Shown here: positions 18,958 to 27,084 of the stretch, in pieces | Layout of the letters: the number at the start of each line of letters is the position of its first letter | Position numbering within the stretch: position 1 is the stretch's first letter | Source of the DNA: Paracidovorax avenae ATCC 19860 | Lineage (GTDB): Bacteria; Pseudomonadota; Gammaproteobacteria; Burkholderiales; Burkholderiaceae_C | Reading direction: 5' to 3' | Assembly (NCBI RefSeq): GCF_000176855.2 | Contig: NC_015138.1 | Coordinates: 3,162,001 to 3,226,000, forward strand | Length of the DNA stretch: 64,000 bases | The notes under the pieces: model-generated | What the model was told of the DNA's origin: nothing | Seen by the model: only the letters and a program-made list of their open reading frames with translations | The model's database searches: none | Made by a program: the position numbers and the translations under genes

Positions 18958-20082
18958 ATGACGCACGCCCGCCGCCCACTCCCCCATCTCCTGCGACTGC
19001 TGGTGCTGTCGGCCTTGCTGGGGGCGCCGCTGGCCCACGCGGACGACTATGCCGAGATCACGCAACTGCTCAAGTCCGGCAAGAGCCAGGAAGCGCTGGC
19101 CAAGGCGGACCAGCGCCTGCTGGCCAACCCGCGTGATCCCCAGCTGCGCTTCCTGCGCGGCGTGGCGCAGGCGGATTCGGGCAAGCAGGCGGATGCGGTG
19201 GCAACGTTCACCAAGCTCACCGAGGACTACCCCGAGCTGCCCGAGCCCTACAACAACCTGGCCGTGCTCTACGCGAACCAGAACCAGCTCGACAAGGCAC
19301 GCACGGCCCTCGAGATGGCGATCCGCACCAACCCGAGCTATGCCACGGCCCACGAGAACCTGGGCGACATCTACGCGAAGCTCGCCAGCCAGGCCTACAA
19401 CAAGGCCCTGCAACTGGACGCCTCCAATGCCAACACGCTGCGCCCCAAGCTGGCCCTGATCCGCGACCTGTTCTCGGGCGACGCCGGCAAGTCCGCCGCG
19501 GCGAAGTCGGCGACCCCGGTGGCCACCACGACGGCCCGCGCTCCCGCACCGTCGGCCGCGCCTGTACCGGCACCGGCGGCATCCCCGGCACCGGCGCCCA
19601 CGCGTGCCGCCGCACCGGCTCCCGCACCTTCCACGCCCCCTGCTCCGGCCCCTGCCAACCTGCCTGCCGCATCGCCTGCACCGGCGGCGTCTCCAGCGCC
19701 CGCGCCTGCTCCGGCGCCTGCCGCGGCATCGTCCTCGGCCGCGGCCGAGAAGGAAGTCTCGGCTGCCGTGCGCGCCTGGGCCAGCGCCTGGGAAGGCCAG
19801 GACATGCATGGCTACCTCGGTGCCTACGACCCGTCCTTCACCCCTCCAGGCAAGCAGAGCCGTGCCGCCTGGGAGAAGGAGCGCCGCGACCGCATCGTGG
19901 GCCGTGCCAAGATCAACGTGACCATCAACGACCTGCAGGTCACGGTCAAGGACAACAAGGCCCAGGCACGCTTCCGCCAGGGCTACAGCTCCGGCTCGTA
20001 CAGCGTGAACAGCCGCAAGACCCTCGACCTGGTGCATACCGGCGGCCGCTGGCTGATCGTGCGCGAGTCCACCGGCGGCTGA
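18958..20082 (+). CDS. Secreted TPR protein with Ala/Pro linker and NTF2-like C-terminus
   Basis: 374 residues. A signal peptide is clear (RRPLPHLLRLLVLSALLGAPLAHA, cut near residue 26). Tetratricopeptide-like repeats span about 30-165 (YNNLAVLYANQNQLDKARTALEMAI; AHENLGDIYAKLASQAYNKALQLD). A roughly 80-residue Ala/Pro linker follows (about 185-262). The end (about 265-374) resembles an NTF2-like/Cds6 C-terminal domain: AVRAWASAWEGQDMHGYLGAY, then the final strand GGRWLIVRES. It is followed by an L,D-transpeptidase-fold gene that also ends in such a domain, so both may act on peptidoglycan in the periplasm. Exact role unknown. Confidence 0.85.
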   Translation: MTHARRPLPHLLRLLVLSALLGAPLAHADDYAEITQLLKSGKSQEALAKADQRLLANPRDPQLRFLRGVAQADSGKQADAVATFTKLTEDYPELPEPYNNLAVLYANQNQLDKARTALEMAIRTNPSYATAHENLGDIYAKLASQAYNKALQLDASNANTLRPKLALIRDLFSGDAGKSAAAKSATPVATTTARAPAPSAAPVPAPAASPAPAPTRAAAPAPAPSTPPAPAPANLPAASPAPAASPAPAPAPAPAAASSSAAAEKEVSAAVRAWASAWEGQDMHGYLGAYDPSFTPPGKQSRAAWEKERRDRIVGRAKINVTINDLQVTVKDNKAQARFRQGYSSGSYSVNSRKTLDLVHTGGRWLIVRESTGG

Positions 20083-20213
20083 TGGCGGTCCGGCGGGCGC
20101 CCCGGCCCTTTTTCCTCCAGGCACCGTGCGGCGGTGCCGGCCCCGGCCTGCTGCAGCCCCCCGCAGCGCGGCCGCGGCGTGCCGTGCCCTGGCATCCCCT
20201 CCGCTGAGCGCCG

Positions 20214-21527
20214 ATGTCGATCGCGATTCCCTTCCGTAGCCGCGCGCTCGCGGCGGCAACCGCTTTGTCCGTGGTCTGTGGCGCGCTCGGCGCGCCCGCG
20301 GCCCTGGCCCAGGGCGACAAGGAGCGCGCCCTCGCCCGCAACAAGCGCACCGCGGCCAAGCCGGTGTCGCGCGGCCAGCCGGCGCCCCTGCGCGACGGCC
20401 AGGCGGAGCAGCGCCTGATGGAGGTCTATCGCCTCACGGGCGAAGGCCGCAGCCGCGAAGCACTCGCCAAGGCCGAAAGCCTGGCACGTGACTACCCGAA
20501 TTTCCAGCTGGCGCAGCTCGCGCTGGGCGACCTGCTGTCCGCCCGCACGCGGCCGGTGCGCCAGTTCGGCGACGTGCCGGCGGGCCAGGGCGATGCGCCC
20601 CAGCCCCCCTCGCCCAACGCCGCGGAGGCGCTGGCCGAACTGCGCGCGGAATCCCGGCAGCGCTCGGACGCGCTGCGCGCCCGCCCCGGGGCCCGCGCCA
20701 TTCCCGCGCAGTTCATCGAACTCTCGGCGCGATCCCGCCATGCGATCGCCGTGGATGCCTCGCGCTCGCGCCTGTACCTGTTCCAGAACACCGAACAGGG
20801 CATGGAGCTGATCGCCGACTATTACGCCTCGGTCGGCAAGCTCGGCATCGAGAAGGCTCTGGAAGGCGACCAGCGCACGCCGCTGGGCGTGTACTTCATC
20901 ACCAGCCGGCTCGATCCCGCCACGCTCAAGGATTTCTACGGCGCCGGCGCGCTGCCCATCAACTATCCCAACCCGCTCGACGTGAGCCGGGGCAAGACGG
21001 GCAGCGGCATCTGGCTGCATGGCACGCCGCCCGAGCAGTTCTCGCGCGCTCCGCTGTCCACCGACGGCTGCCTGGCGCTCGCCAATCCCGACCTGGAGCG
21101 CATCCTGCGCACCGTGGAGCCCCGCTCCACGCCGGTGGTGATCGCCCGCCAGATCCAGTGGGTGCAGCCACAGGCGGTGCAGGCCGAGCGCCGGCAGTTC
21201 GAGGCGGTGCTCGATGCCTGGCGCGCCGCCAAGTCGCAGGGCGACGTGCGCCGCCTGCTGTCGTTCTATGCGGCCGACTTCCAGAGCTACGGCAAGATGG
21301 CGATCACCGACTACGCCAGGAGCCTCGAAGCCGAGGTCCGCGCGCTGCGCGGCCGTCCGCTGCACCTCAAGGACCGGACGCTGCTGCGCTGGACGGATGC
21401 CACCGACACCATGGTGGTAACGTTCGGCGAAGTCGCCGAAGGGGCCCGCACCGGCCCCGTCAAGCGCCAGTACTGGACGCGCAAGGGCCAGCAATGGCAG
21501 ATCTTTTTCGAAGGAGTGATTGGATGA
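20214..21527 (+). CDS. L,D-transpeptidase (YkuD) / Csd6-like L,D-carboxypeptidase with NTF2-like domain
   Basis: 437 residues. Signal peptide at about 1-33 ([16 protein letters not shown]). A helical region follows, then a YkuD catalytic domain at about 175-305 with [21 protein letters not shown]: His, Ser and the nucleophilic Cys are present, but the Arg usual two residues after Cys is Ala. The C-terminus (about 320-437) is NTF2-like ([40 protein letters not shown]). YkuD plus NTF2-like is the arrangement of Csd6/Pgp2 L,D-carboxypeptidases that trim peptidoglycan tetrapeptides, so trimming is as likely as crosslinking. Its stop overlaps the next start (ATGA). Confidence 0.87.
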   Translation: MSIAIPFRSRALAAATALSVVCGALGAPAALAQGDKERALARNKRTAAKPVSRGQPAPLRDGQAEQRLMEVYRLTGEGRSREALAKAESLARDYPNFQLAQLALGDLLSARTRPVRQFGDVPAGQGDAPQPPSPNAAEALAELRAESRQRSDALRARPGARAIPAQFIELSARSRHAIAVDASRSRLYLFQNTEQGMELIADYYASVGKLGIEKALEGDQRTPLGVYFITSRLDPATLKDFYGAGALPINYPNPLDVSRGKTGSGIWLHGTPPEQFSRAPLSTDGCLALANPDLERILRTVEPRSTPVVIARQIQWVQPQAVQAERRQFEAVLDAWRAAKSQGDVRRLLSFYAADFQSYGKMAITDYARSLEAEVRALRGRPLHLKDRTLLRWTDATDTMVVTFGEVAEGARTGPVKRQYWTRKGQQWQIFFEGVIG

Positions 21528-22117
21528 CGACCCTGATTTCCAGACGATTCGCCGCCCTGGCGCTGGCCGGCGCCGCGTTCGCGGCATTCGCGCCCGCCGC
21601 CTCCGCACAGACCGCCACGGCCGCGCCGAAGGTCAAGCTGGCGACCAGCCTGGGCGACATCGTGCTGCAGCTCGACCCCGCCAAGGCACCGAAGACGGTG
21701 GAGAACTTCCTTCAGTACGTGAAGGACAAGCACTACGACGGCACGATCTTCCACCGCGTCATCGACGGCTTCATGATCCAGGGCGGCGGCTTCACGCCCG
21801 ACATGCAGCAGAAGCCCACGCGCCCCCCGATCCCGCTGGAAGCGGGCAACGGCCTGAAGAACGATGCCTACACCATCGCCATGGCCCGCACCGGCAACCC
21901 CGATTCGGCCACCTCGCAGTTCTTCATCAACGTGAAGGACAACGCCGCGCTGAACGCACCCAACCCCGATGGCCACGGCTACGCCGTGTTCGGCAAGGTC
22001 GTGAGCGGCAAGGATGTGGTGGACAAGATCAAGGCGGTGGAGACCGCCAACCGCGGCATGCACCAGAACGTGCCCTCGACCCCGGTCGTGATCAAATCCG
22101 CCACCGTGGTGCAGTGA
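21524..22117 (+). CDS. ppiA: Periplasmic peptidyl-prolyl cis-trans isomerase (cyclophilin)
   Basis: 197 residues starting in the 4-bp ATGA overlap with the transpeptidase gene, so translation is coupled. Signal peptide to about residue 29 ([20 protein letters not shown]). The cyclophilin core has [22 protein letters not shown] (catalytic Arg), [11 protein letters not shown] and SQFFINV. It catalyses proline isomerisation in folding proteins in the periplasm. The following ppiB is a cytoplasmic paralogue, suggesting tandem duplication with a change of location. Confidence 0.93.
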   Translation: MTTLISRRFAALALAGAAFAAFAPAASAQTATAAPKVKLATSLGDIVLQLDPAKAPKTVENFLQYVKDKHYDGTIFHRVIDGFMIQGGGFTPDMQQKPTRPPIPLEAGNGLKNDAYTIAMARTGNPDSATSQFFINVKDNAALNAPNPDGHGYAVFGKVVSGKDVVDKIKAVETANRGMHQNVPSTPVVIKSATVVQ

Positions 22118-22173
22118 GCCACCCTCGCACGCATCTCCCATATCCCTACCCGGGATCCCCATAAGGAAACGCA

Positions 22174-22680
22174 ATGAGCAACCCGCAAGTCGAACTCCAC
22201 ATCGCCGGCCACGGCGTGATCGTCCTCGAACTCGACGCCGACAAGGCGCCCAAGTCCACGGAGAACTTCCTCGCCTACGTGAAGAAGGGCCACTACGACA
22301 ACACGGTCTTCCACCGCGTGATCCCCGGCTTCATGATCCAGGGCGGCGGCTTCGAGCCCGGCATGAACCAGAAGGGCACCGATGCGCCCATCGAGAACGA
22401 GGCCCAGAACGGCCTGAAGAACGACAAGTACACCGTGGCCATGGCCCGCACCAGCGATCCGCACTCGGCCACCGCTCAGTTCTTCATCAACGTGGCCGAC
22501 AACGGCTTCCTGAACCACACCGCTCCGTCCGCCCAGGGCTGGGGCTACGCCGTGTTCGGCAAGGTCGTGAAGGGCACCGAGATCGTGGACGCCATCAAGG
22601 GCGTGAAGACGGGCCGCAAGGGCTTCCACGACGACGTGCCGAAGGACGATGTCATCATCGAGAAGGCCGTGGTCATCTGA
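22174..22680 (+). CDS. ppiB: Cytoplasmic peptidyl-prolyl cis-trans isomerase B
   Basis: 168 residues behind AAGGAA. No signal peptide. Cyclophilin motifs are complete: [15 protein letters not shown] with the catalytic Arg, [21 protein letters not shown] and [11 protein letters not shown]. It is 56 bp after ppiA and strongly similar to it. Acts as a folding catalyst in the cytoplasm. The downstream space carries an intergenic repeat. Confidence 0.96.
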   Translation: MSNPQVELHIAGHGVIVLELDADKAPKSTENFLAYVKKGHYDNTVFHRVIPGFMIQGGGFEPGMNQKGTDAPIENEAQNGLKNDKYTVAMARTSDPHSATAQFFINVADNGFLNHTAPSAQGWGYAVFGKVVKGTEIVDAIKGVKTGRKGFHDDVPKDDVIIEKAVVI

Positions 22681-22681
22681 G

Positions 22682-22790
22682 CCCCCCCTGAGTCGCTTCG
22701 CGCCTTCCCCCCCAGGGGGACGACGCCAGCAGCCCGGCAAAGCCGGTTCTGCGGCGTCTGCTGGCGTGGCCTGCTCCGCGGCCATTCGAT
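22682..22790 (+). repeat. Dispersed structured intergenic repeat, copy B
   Basis: Starts immediately after the ppiB stop. Shares a TGAG start, GGGGGACGACGCC, a nested hairpin and CTGCTCCGCGGCCATTCGA with 15456-15589 on the opposite strand. The hairpin spans 22722-22758: outer arms GACGCC/GGCGTC, inner arms CCGGC/GCCGG around a 3-nt loop. Confidence 0.8.
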
Positions 22791-22857
22791 TCGCGAACGC
22801 CGCGCGGGTGCTCGAAGACGCCGCCTGGCGCGAAGCCCTTCTGAATCCCGTACTGTC

Positions 22858-23652
22858 ATGAGCCTGCCTGTGCCCGACATCCGGGAGTTCGTGGCGCCCG
22901 ACGCGTGGCGCGCGATCGATTTCATTTCCGACCTCCACCTGGAGGCGGACCACCCGGCCACGGTGGATGCCTTTTCGCATTACCTGGACACGACGCCGGC
23001 CGACGCCGTGTTCCTGCTGGGCGACCTGTTCGAGGTCTGGGTGGGCGACGACGCGATCCAGGAGGCAGGCAGTTTCGAGGCTGCATGTTGCGGGCTGCTG
23101 CGCCACGCCGCATCCCGCAAGGCCCTCTACTTCATGCACGGCAACCGCGACTTCCTGGTGGGTGCGGGGTTCACGGAGGCGACGGGCATCCCCGTGCTGC
23201 AGGATCCCACGGTGCTGGTCTTCGCCGGTCGCCGCTGGCTCCTGAGCCATGGCGATGCGCTGTGCCTGGCCGACGTGCCCTACCAGAAATTCCGCGCCAT
23301 GGCGCGCGACCCGCAATGGCAGGCGCAACTGCTCGCACTGCCACTGGCCGCGCGCCGCGCCCAGGGCCGCAGCGCGCGCGCCGAGAGCGAATCCCGCAAG
23401 CAGTCGGGCACCGCCTTCTATGGCGACGTGGACAGCGCCGCCACCGTGCAATGGCTGCAGGCGGCGCAGGCACCGGCCCTGATCCACGGCCACACCCACC
23501 TGCCCGCCGACCACGCGCTGCAGGCGGCCGACGGCGCATCCCTCGCCCGCCACGTACTCACCGACTGGGACCTGTCCGCACGGACGCCGCGTGCGGAGGC
23601 ACTGCGCCTCACGGCCGCGGGCTTGGAACGCATCTGCCTCGTCCCCAGATAG
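22858..23652 (+). CDS. lpxH: UDP-2,3-diacylglucosamine diphosphatase
   Basis: 264 residues. Calcineurin-like metallophosphatase motifs are all visible: SDLHLE (about 23-27), GDLFEVWVGDD (about 57-67), HGNRDF (about 93-98), SHGD (about 131-134) and HGHTHLP (about 207-213). It hydrolyses UDP-2,3-diacylglucosamine to lipid X, the fourth step of lipid A synthesis, at the inner membrane surface. The start is ATG 22858 right after the intergenic repeat; no strong ribosome site is evident. mtfA follows 4 bp after the stop. Confidence 0.95.
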   Translation: MSLPVPDIREFVAPDAWRAIDFISDLHLEADHPATVDAFSHYLDTTPADAVFLLGDLFEVWVGDDAIQEAGSFEAACCGLLRHAASRKALYFMHGNRDFLVGAGFTEATGIPVLQDPTVLVFAGRRWLLSHGDALCLADVPYQKFRAMARDPQWQAQLLALPLAARRAQGRSARAESESRKQSGTAFYGDVDSAATVQWLQAAQAPALIHGHTHLPADHALQAADGASLARHVLTDWDLSARTPRAEALRLTAAGLERICLVPR

Positions 23653-23656
23653 CGGC

Positions 23657-24511
23657 ATGACCCCTGCCTCCGCTTTCACGCGCCTGGTGCGCAAGCTCTC
23701 CCGCCGCGTGCGCTCGACGATCGCCCCGGTGCCCGACATTCCCGCGACGCTGTGGCTGCAGACGGTATCGCGCTACCGCTTCCTCGCGGAGCTGCCGCTG
23801 CACGACCAGGCCAAGCTGCGCGCGCTGAGCGCCCTGTTCCTGCAGCGCAAGGAGTTCACCGGTGCCCACGGACTGGAAGTGACGGATGCCATGGCGGTGG
23901 CCATCGCCGCGCAGGCCTGCCTGCCGCTGCTGCACTGGGGGGAGCCGGCCGAGGCGCTGGCCTGGTACGACGATTTCGTGGGCATCGTCGTCCACCCCGG
24001 CGAGGCCGTGGCGCGCCGGCAGTCCGTGGACGAGGCCGGCGTCGTCCACGACTACGACGAAGTGCTGCTGGGCGAGGCCATGGACCGCGGCCCCGTGATG
24101 CTGAGCTGGCCCGCGGTGGACGGCGCTGGACGGCCCCTGGTGGAGGGCGAACAGGGCAGCGGCACGAGCGTCGTCGTGCACGAGTTCGCGCACAAGCTGG
24201 ACATGCGCAACGGCGGTGCGGACGGCTACCCTCCCCTGCCCGCAGGCTTCCTCGGCACGCATGACGCACGTGCGGCGCGCGAGCAGTGGCGCGCGGCCTG
24301 GGAGCCCGCCTACCGGGACTTCCGCGAGCGCGTGATCATCGCCCAGCGCTTCGGCGGTGAGCGGCCCTGGCTCGACGCGTACGGCGCCACCGCACCGGCG
24401 GAATTCTTCGCCGTGGCCTGCGAGGCTTATTTCGTCAGCCGCGAGCGCTTCGCGCAGGAGTTTCCGGCGCTGATACCCGTGCTGGATGCCTATTTCCGGC
24501 CGGGCGGCTGA
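23657..24511 (+). CDS. mtfA: MtfA-type zinc peptidase
   Basis: 284 residues. The start is ATG 23657, four bases after the lpxH stop; a longer frame would overlap lpxH. The gluzincin motif VVHEFAHKLDM (HExxH, about 174-184) and the downstream Glu in APAEFFAVACEAYF match the MtfA/DUF980 family. In E. coli, MtfA binds Mlc and affects glucose PTS expression; whether that holds here is unknown because no Mlc is seen. Cytoplasmic. Confidence 0.92.
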   Translation: MTPASAFTRLVRKLSRRVRSTIAPVPDIPATLWLQTVSRYRFLAELPLHDQAKLRALSALFLQRKEFTGAHGLEVTDAMAVAIAAQACLPLLHWGEPAEALAWYDDFVGIVVHPGEAVARRQSVDEAGVVHDYDEVLLGEAMDRGPVMLSWPAVDGAGRPLVEGEQGSGTSVVVHEFAHKLDMRNGGADGYPPLPAGFLGTHDARAAREQWRAAWEPAYRDFRERVIIAQRFGGERPWLDAYGATAPAEFFAVACEAYFVSRERFAQEFPALIPVLDAYFRPGG

Positions 24512-24529
24512 CCGGCCGCGGGCACAGGT

Positions 24530-25096
24530 TCAGAACGCAGGCACGATGATCGCAACGCGCCGGTTCTCGCGGCGGCTGGCGGCAGACGTGCCCTGCACGA
24601 CGGGGCGGGAAGCCCCCAGGCCGACGGTGCCGATATGGTCCGCGGGCAGGCCTGCTTCGGCCAGTACCCGGGCCACGGCCTGCGCACGCCGCAGCGAGAG
24701 GCGCTCGTTGTAGGCGCGGGCACCCTGCTCGTCGGTATGGCCCTCCACGCGCAGGGCGTCGATCCCTACGTCCGCCAGCGCCCGCCCCATGCGCAGCACG
24801 CCGTCATGGCTCTCGGCGTTCAGCTCCACCGAGTCGAAGTCGAACAGCAGCTTGCCCGACATCTGCAGCTCCCAGCCCGCGTCCGTGGGCTCGAAACCGT
24901 ACTGCCGCAGCACGGCGGCCTTGCGCTCCGAAGCGCTGGGTGCGGCGGGAGCCTCCTGCGCAGGCGGCGGCGCGGGCGGCGCCTGGCAGGCCGCGAGCAG
25001 CGCCGCGAACGCGATGGAAAGAATGATGCTCGCCACACGCGCTCGCGCCGCACCGCCGCCATGCGCGCCACCAACATCCGTACCGAAAATCGCCAT
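24530..25096 (-). CDS. yfiB: YfiB-type OmpA/Pal-like outer membrane lipoprotein
   Basis: 188 residues from ATG 25096, which has GGAGGG upstream. A lipoprotein signal ends in LLAAC (Cys near residue 37). The C-terminal OmpA-like domain (about 80-185) has LLFDFDSVELNAESHDGV, VEGHTDEQGARAYNERLSLRRAQAV and NRRVAI, which bind peptidoglycan. Its position after a YfiN-type cyclase and a YfiR homologue identifies it as the YfiB member of the YfiBNR system, where it sequesters YfiR at the outer membrane and releases the cyclase. It lies 76 bp downstream of the cyclase with its own likely promoter. Confidence 0.85.
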   Translation of the reverse strand: MAIFGTDVGGAHGGGAARARVASIILSIAFAALLAACQAPPAPPPAQEAPAAPSASERKAAVLRQYGFEPTDAGWELQMSGKLLFDFDSVELNAESHDGVLRMGRALADVGIDALRVEGHTDEQGARAYNERLSLRRAQAVARVLAEAGLPADHIGTVGLGASRPVVQGTSAASRRENRRVAIIVPAF

Positions 25097-25134
25097 GCCA
25101 ACCCTCCAGGCGCGGCATCCATCGATCAACCAAA

Positions 25135-25171
25135 CTATCGATAGATGCAATCTAATAGTTAATCCATTATA
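25135..25171 (-). promoter_or_regulatory. AT-rich promoter-like patch upstream of yfiB
   Basis: On the minus strand a perfect TATAAT (25166-25171) lies in a sharply AT-rich patch. The palindrome CTATCGATAG (25135-25144) and a direct repeat AACTATCGA (25133-25141 and 25171-25179) flank it. It suggests a separate, regulated promoter for yfiB inside the 3' end of the cyclase gene. No good -35 is apparent. Confidence 0.45.
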
Positions 25172-25172
25172 A

Positions 25173-26405
25173 CTATCGAGCCCGCTGACTGCCGTGTCGC
25201 TCCGCCTTCACCCGGTACATGGCCATGTCGGCAAAGCGCATCAGGGCGCCCATGTCCTGCCCATGGAGGGGGAACATGGCGACGCCGATACTGACGGCGG
25301 GCTGGAGCTGCACGCCGTTGTCCAGCGTGACCGGATCGCGCATGGCCTCCTGCACGCGGGAAATCATGCGCTCTGCATCGCGCAGGCCGGCCACCGGCGC
25401 CATCACGATCGCGAATTCATCGCCGCCCAGCCGTGCCACGAGGTCGGTGTCCCGCGCCTGCGCGCGCAGGCGCTGCGACACCGCCACCAACAGCGCATCC
25501 CCGGCCGCGTGCCCATGGGTGTCGTTGACGGCCTTGAAATGGTCGTTGTCCAGGAACAGCAGCGCCACCGAGGTACCGGCGCCGCGCGCCTCGTCCAGGC
25601 GGGACTGCAGATGCTGCTCGAAGTGGGAGCGGTTGGACAGGCCGGTCAGCCCGTCGTGCAGGGCCTGGTGGGTCAGCGCGATGTTGCGCTGTTGCAGCAG
25701 CGCCTGGCGGTGTTCCAGTTCCTGCAGGAGCGCGTTGAAGTCGTCGCCGAGCGCATCCAGCTCCGCGATGCGTGCCGGAGGCACCCGCAGCCCCTGGACA
25801 TGGTCGCGGCGCACCGACCGCGCAACGGAGGCCAGCGCCTGCAGCGGGACCACCATGTCGCGCAGCATGCGCCGGGACAGTACCAGGCCCACGGCACCGC
25901 TCACGGCCAGGCACAGCGCGAGCGCTGCCAGGCCGGTGCCGAGGAAGTACAGCAGGCCCATGCCGTCGCTGCGCAGCACGACCGATCCGTTGTCCTCGCC
26001 TTCGTGGCGGATGGGCACGGAAACGGGCTGCAGGCCCACCATGGCGGCCACCGCCGGGGCCAGCCGGCCTGCCAGGCCACCCTGCTCCGCGTGCCATTCG
26101 GCGAAGACGGCGCCGCGGGCATCCATCACGCGTGCCTCGGCCACGCCCTCGTCCACCACCATGCGGCGCAGTGTCTCGGACGCATCCTGCCGGTCTCCGA
26201 AGACCACGGCGGCCTCCACGGTGTAGGCCAGGGAACGGGCCACCAGGTGCAGATTGTTGCCCGCGTACACGCGCAGCGCCACCAGCCCTGCCATGAGCAG
26301 CAGCGCCCCTGCCAGCGCGACGGCCAGCAGCGCCATGCTCAGGTGGGCACGGTGCACGACGGCGCGCAGGGTATCGCCGGGACCGGCCGCGCCGGTCCGC
26401 GTCAT
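25173..26405 (-). CDS. yfiN: YfiN-type membrane diguanylate cyclase
   Basis: 410 residues from ATG 26405, overlapping the yfiR stop by 4 bp. TM helix 1 at about 23-47, a periplasmic CHASE8-like domain (AYTVEAAVVFGDRQDASETLRRMV), TM helix 2 at about 150-175, a HAMP linker and a GGDEF domain (about 240-405). The active site is intact: RLGGDEFAIV, with DNDHFKAVNDTHGHAAGD. No RxxD inhibition site is evident before it. It makes c-di-GMP from GTP and would promote sessile growth. In known systems periplasmic YfiR represses it. Confidence 0.9.
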   Translation of the reverse strand: MTRTGAAGPGDTLRAVVHRAHLSMALLAVALAGALLLMAGLVALRVYAGNNLHLVARSLAYTVEAAVVFGDRQDASETLRRMVVDEGVAEARVMDARGAVFAEWHAEQGGLAGRLAPAVAAMVGLQPVSVPIRHEGEDNGSVVLRSDGMGLLYFLGTGLAALALCLAVSGAVGLVLSRRMLRDMVVPLQALASVARSVRRDHVQGLRVPPARIAELDALGDDFNALLQELEHRQALLQQRNIALTHQALHDGLTGLSNRSHFEQHLQSRLDEARGAGTSVALLFLDNDHFKAVNDTHGHAAGDALLVAVSQRLRAQARDTDLVARLGGDEFAIVMAPVAGLRDAERMISRVQEAMRDPVTLDNGVQLQPAVSIGVAMFPLHGQDMGALMRFADMAMYRVKAERHGSQRAR

Positions 26406-27013
26406 GGGGCGGCCTTCCTGCGCGAGAGTTGCAGCACGCGGGGATTGACGCGCACTCCGCTGCGGGCCACCGAATCCAGGTTGCTTTCGAATCCGACGCC
26501 GTCCTGGCGCACCTCCAGGCAGAACATGCAGCCGATGCGGCAGAGTTCGCGCCGCTCGCTGATCGACAGCAGGGGACGCGTTCCCATCTTCTCGAGGAGT
26601 TGCCGCCATTCGGCGTCCTCCAGGTGGCCCGCATACACGCCGTCGCATGCCGTGGGGAGCGCGGCATCGTCCAGCCGCATGCGGCGCACCTCGATGCGGC
26701 GGGTGGGCGTCGGCTCCGCCCCCTGCAGGAGTTCGTCAGCGAATTCGGTCGGTCCGACCACGCAGAGCCGGATGGCCTGCGGCTCTTGCGGCCAGCGGGT
26801 GTATCCCAGGATGCCGAACACTGTCTGGGCCACGGCGCGGGATTTCGCATCCACGGCCAACAGGCCTTCCGGAAGCGCGGTGCCCGGCCAGGCGGCCAGC
26901 CATGCCGCCAGGCACCCGGCCGCCACGGCCCATGCGCGGCGCCTGCCGGCCGGCAGGCGAGGCAGGCGACGGCGCATCCAGGACAGCAGCAGGCGAAGCA
27001 GGGGCGAGGGCAC
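26402..27013 (-). CDS. yfiR: YfiR-family periplasmic repressor of diguanylate cyclase
   Basis: About 203 residues. GTG 27013 is favoured because GGGAG stands five bases upstream; ATG 26977 is the alternative. An Arg-rich N-terminus and hydrophobic stretch (AVAAGCLAAWLAAWPGTA) form a signal peptide. The YfiR/DUF4154 body has VFGILGYTRWPQEPQAIRLCVVG, then CDGVYAG, LLSISE and the end NLDSVARSGVRVNPRVLQLSR. Paired Cys (ELCRIGCMFC) fit the redox-sensitive disulfides known in YfiR. It is the first gene of a yfiR-yfiN-yfiB set and is expected to bind the periplasmic domain of YfiN. Confidence 0.83.
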   Translation of the reverse strand: MPSPLLRLLLSWMRRRLPRLPAGRRRAWAVAAGCLAAWLAAWPGTALPEGLLAVDAKSRAVAQTVFGILGYTRWPQEPQAIRLCVVGPTEFADELLQGAEPTPTRRIEVRRMRLDDAALPTACDGVYAGHLEDAEWRQLLEKMGTRPLLSISERRELCRIGCMFCLEVRQDGVGFESNLDSVARSGVRVNPRVLQLSRRKAAP

Positions 27014-27084
27014 GGCGACTCCCGCAGTGGGCGGGAACGGGTCGGACAAGCAGATGCTGCCGAGTGTAACGGGGCCGCCTTCTG

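Noticed and set aside
19685..19745. Ala/Pro codon repeats as a DNA repeat array or CRISPR
   Set aside because: Irregular units coding a protein linker; there are no spacers of uniform length.
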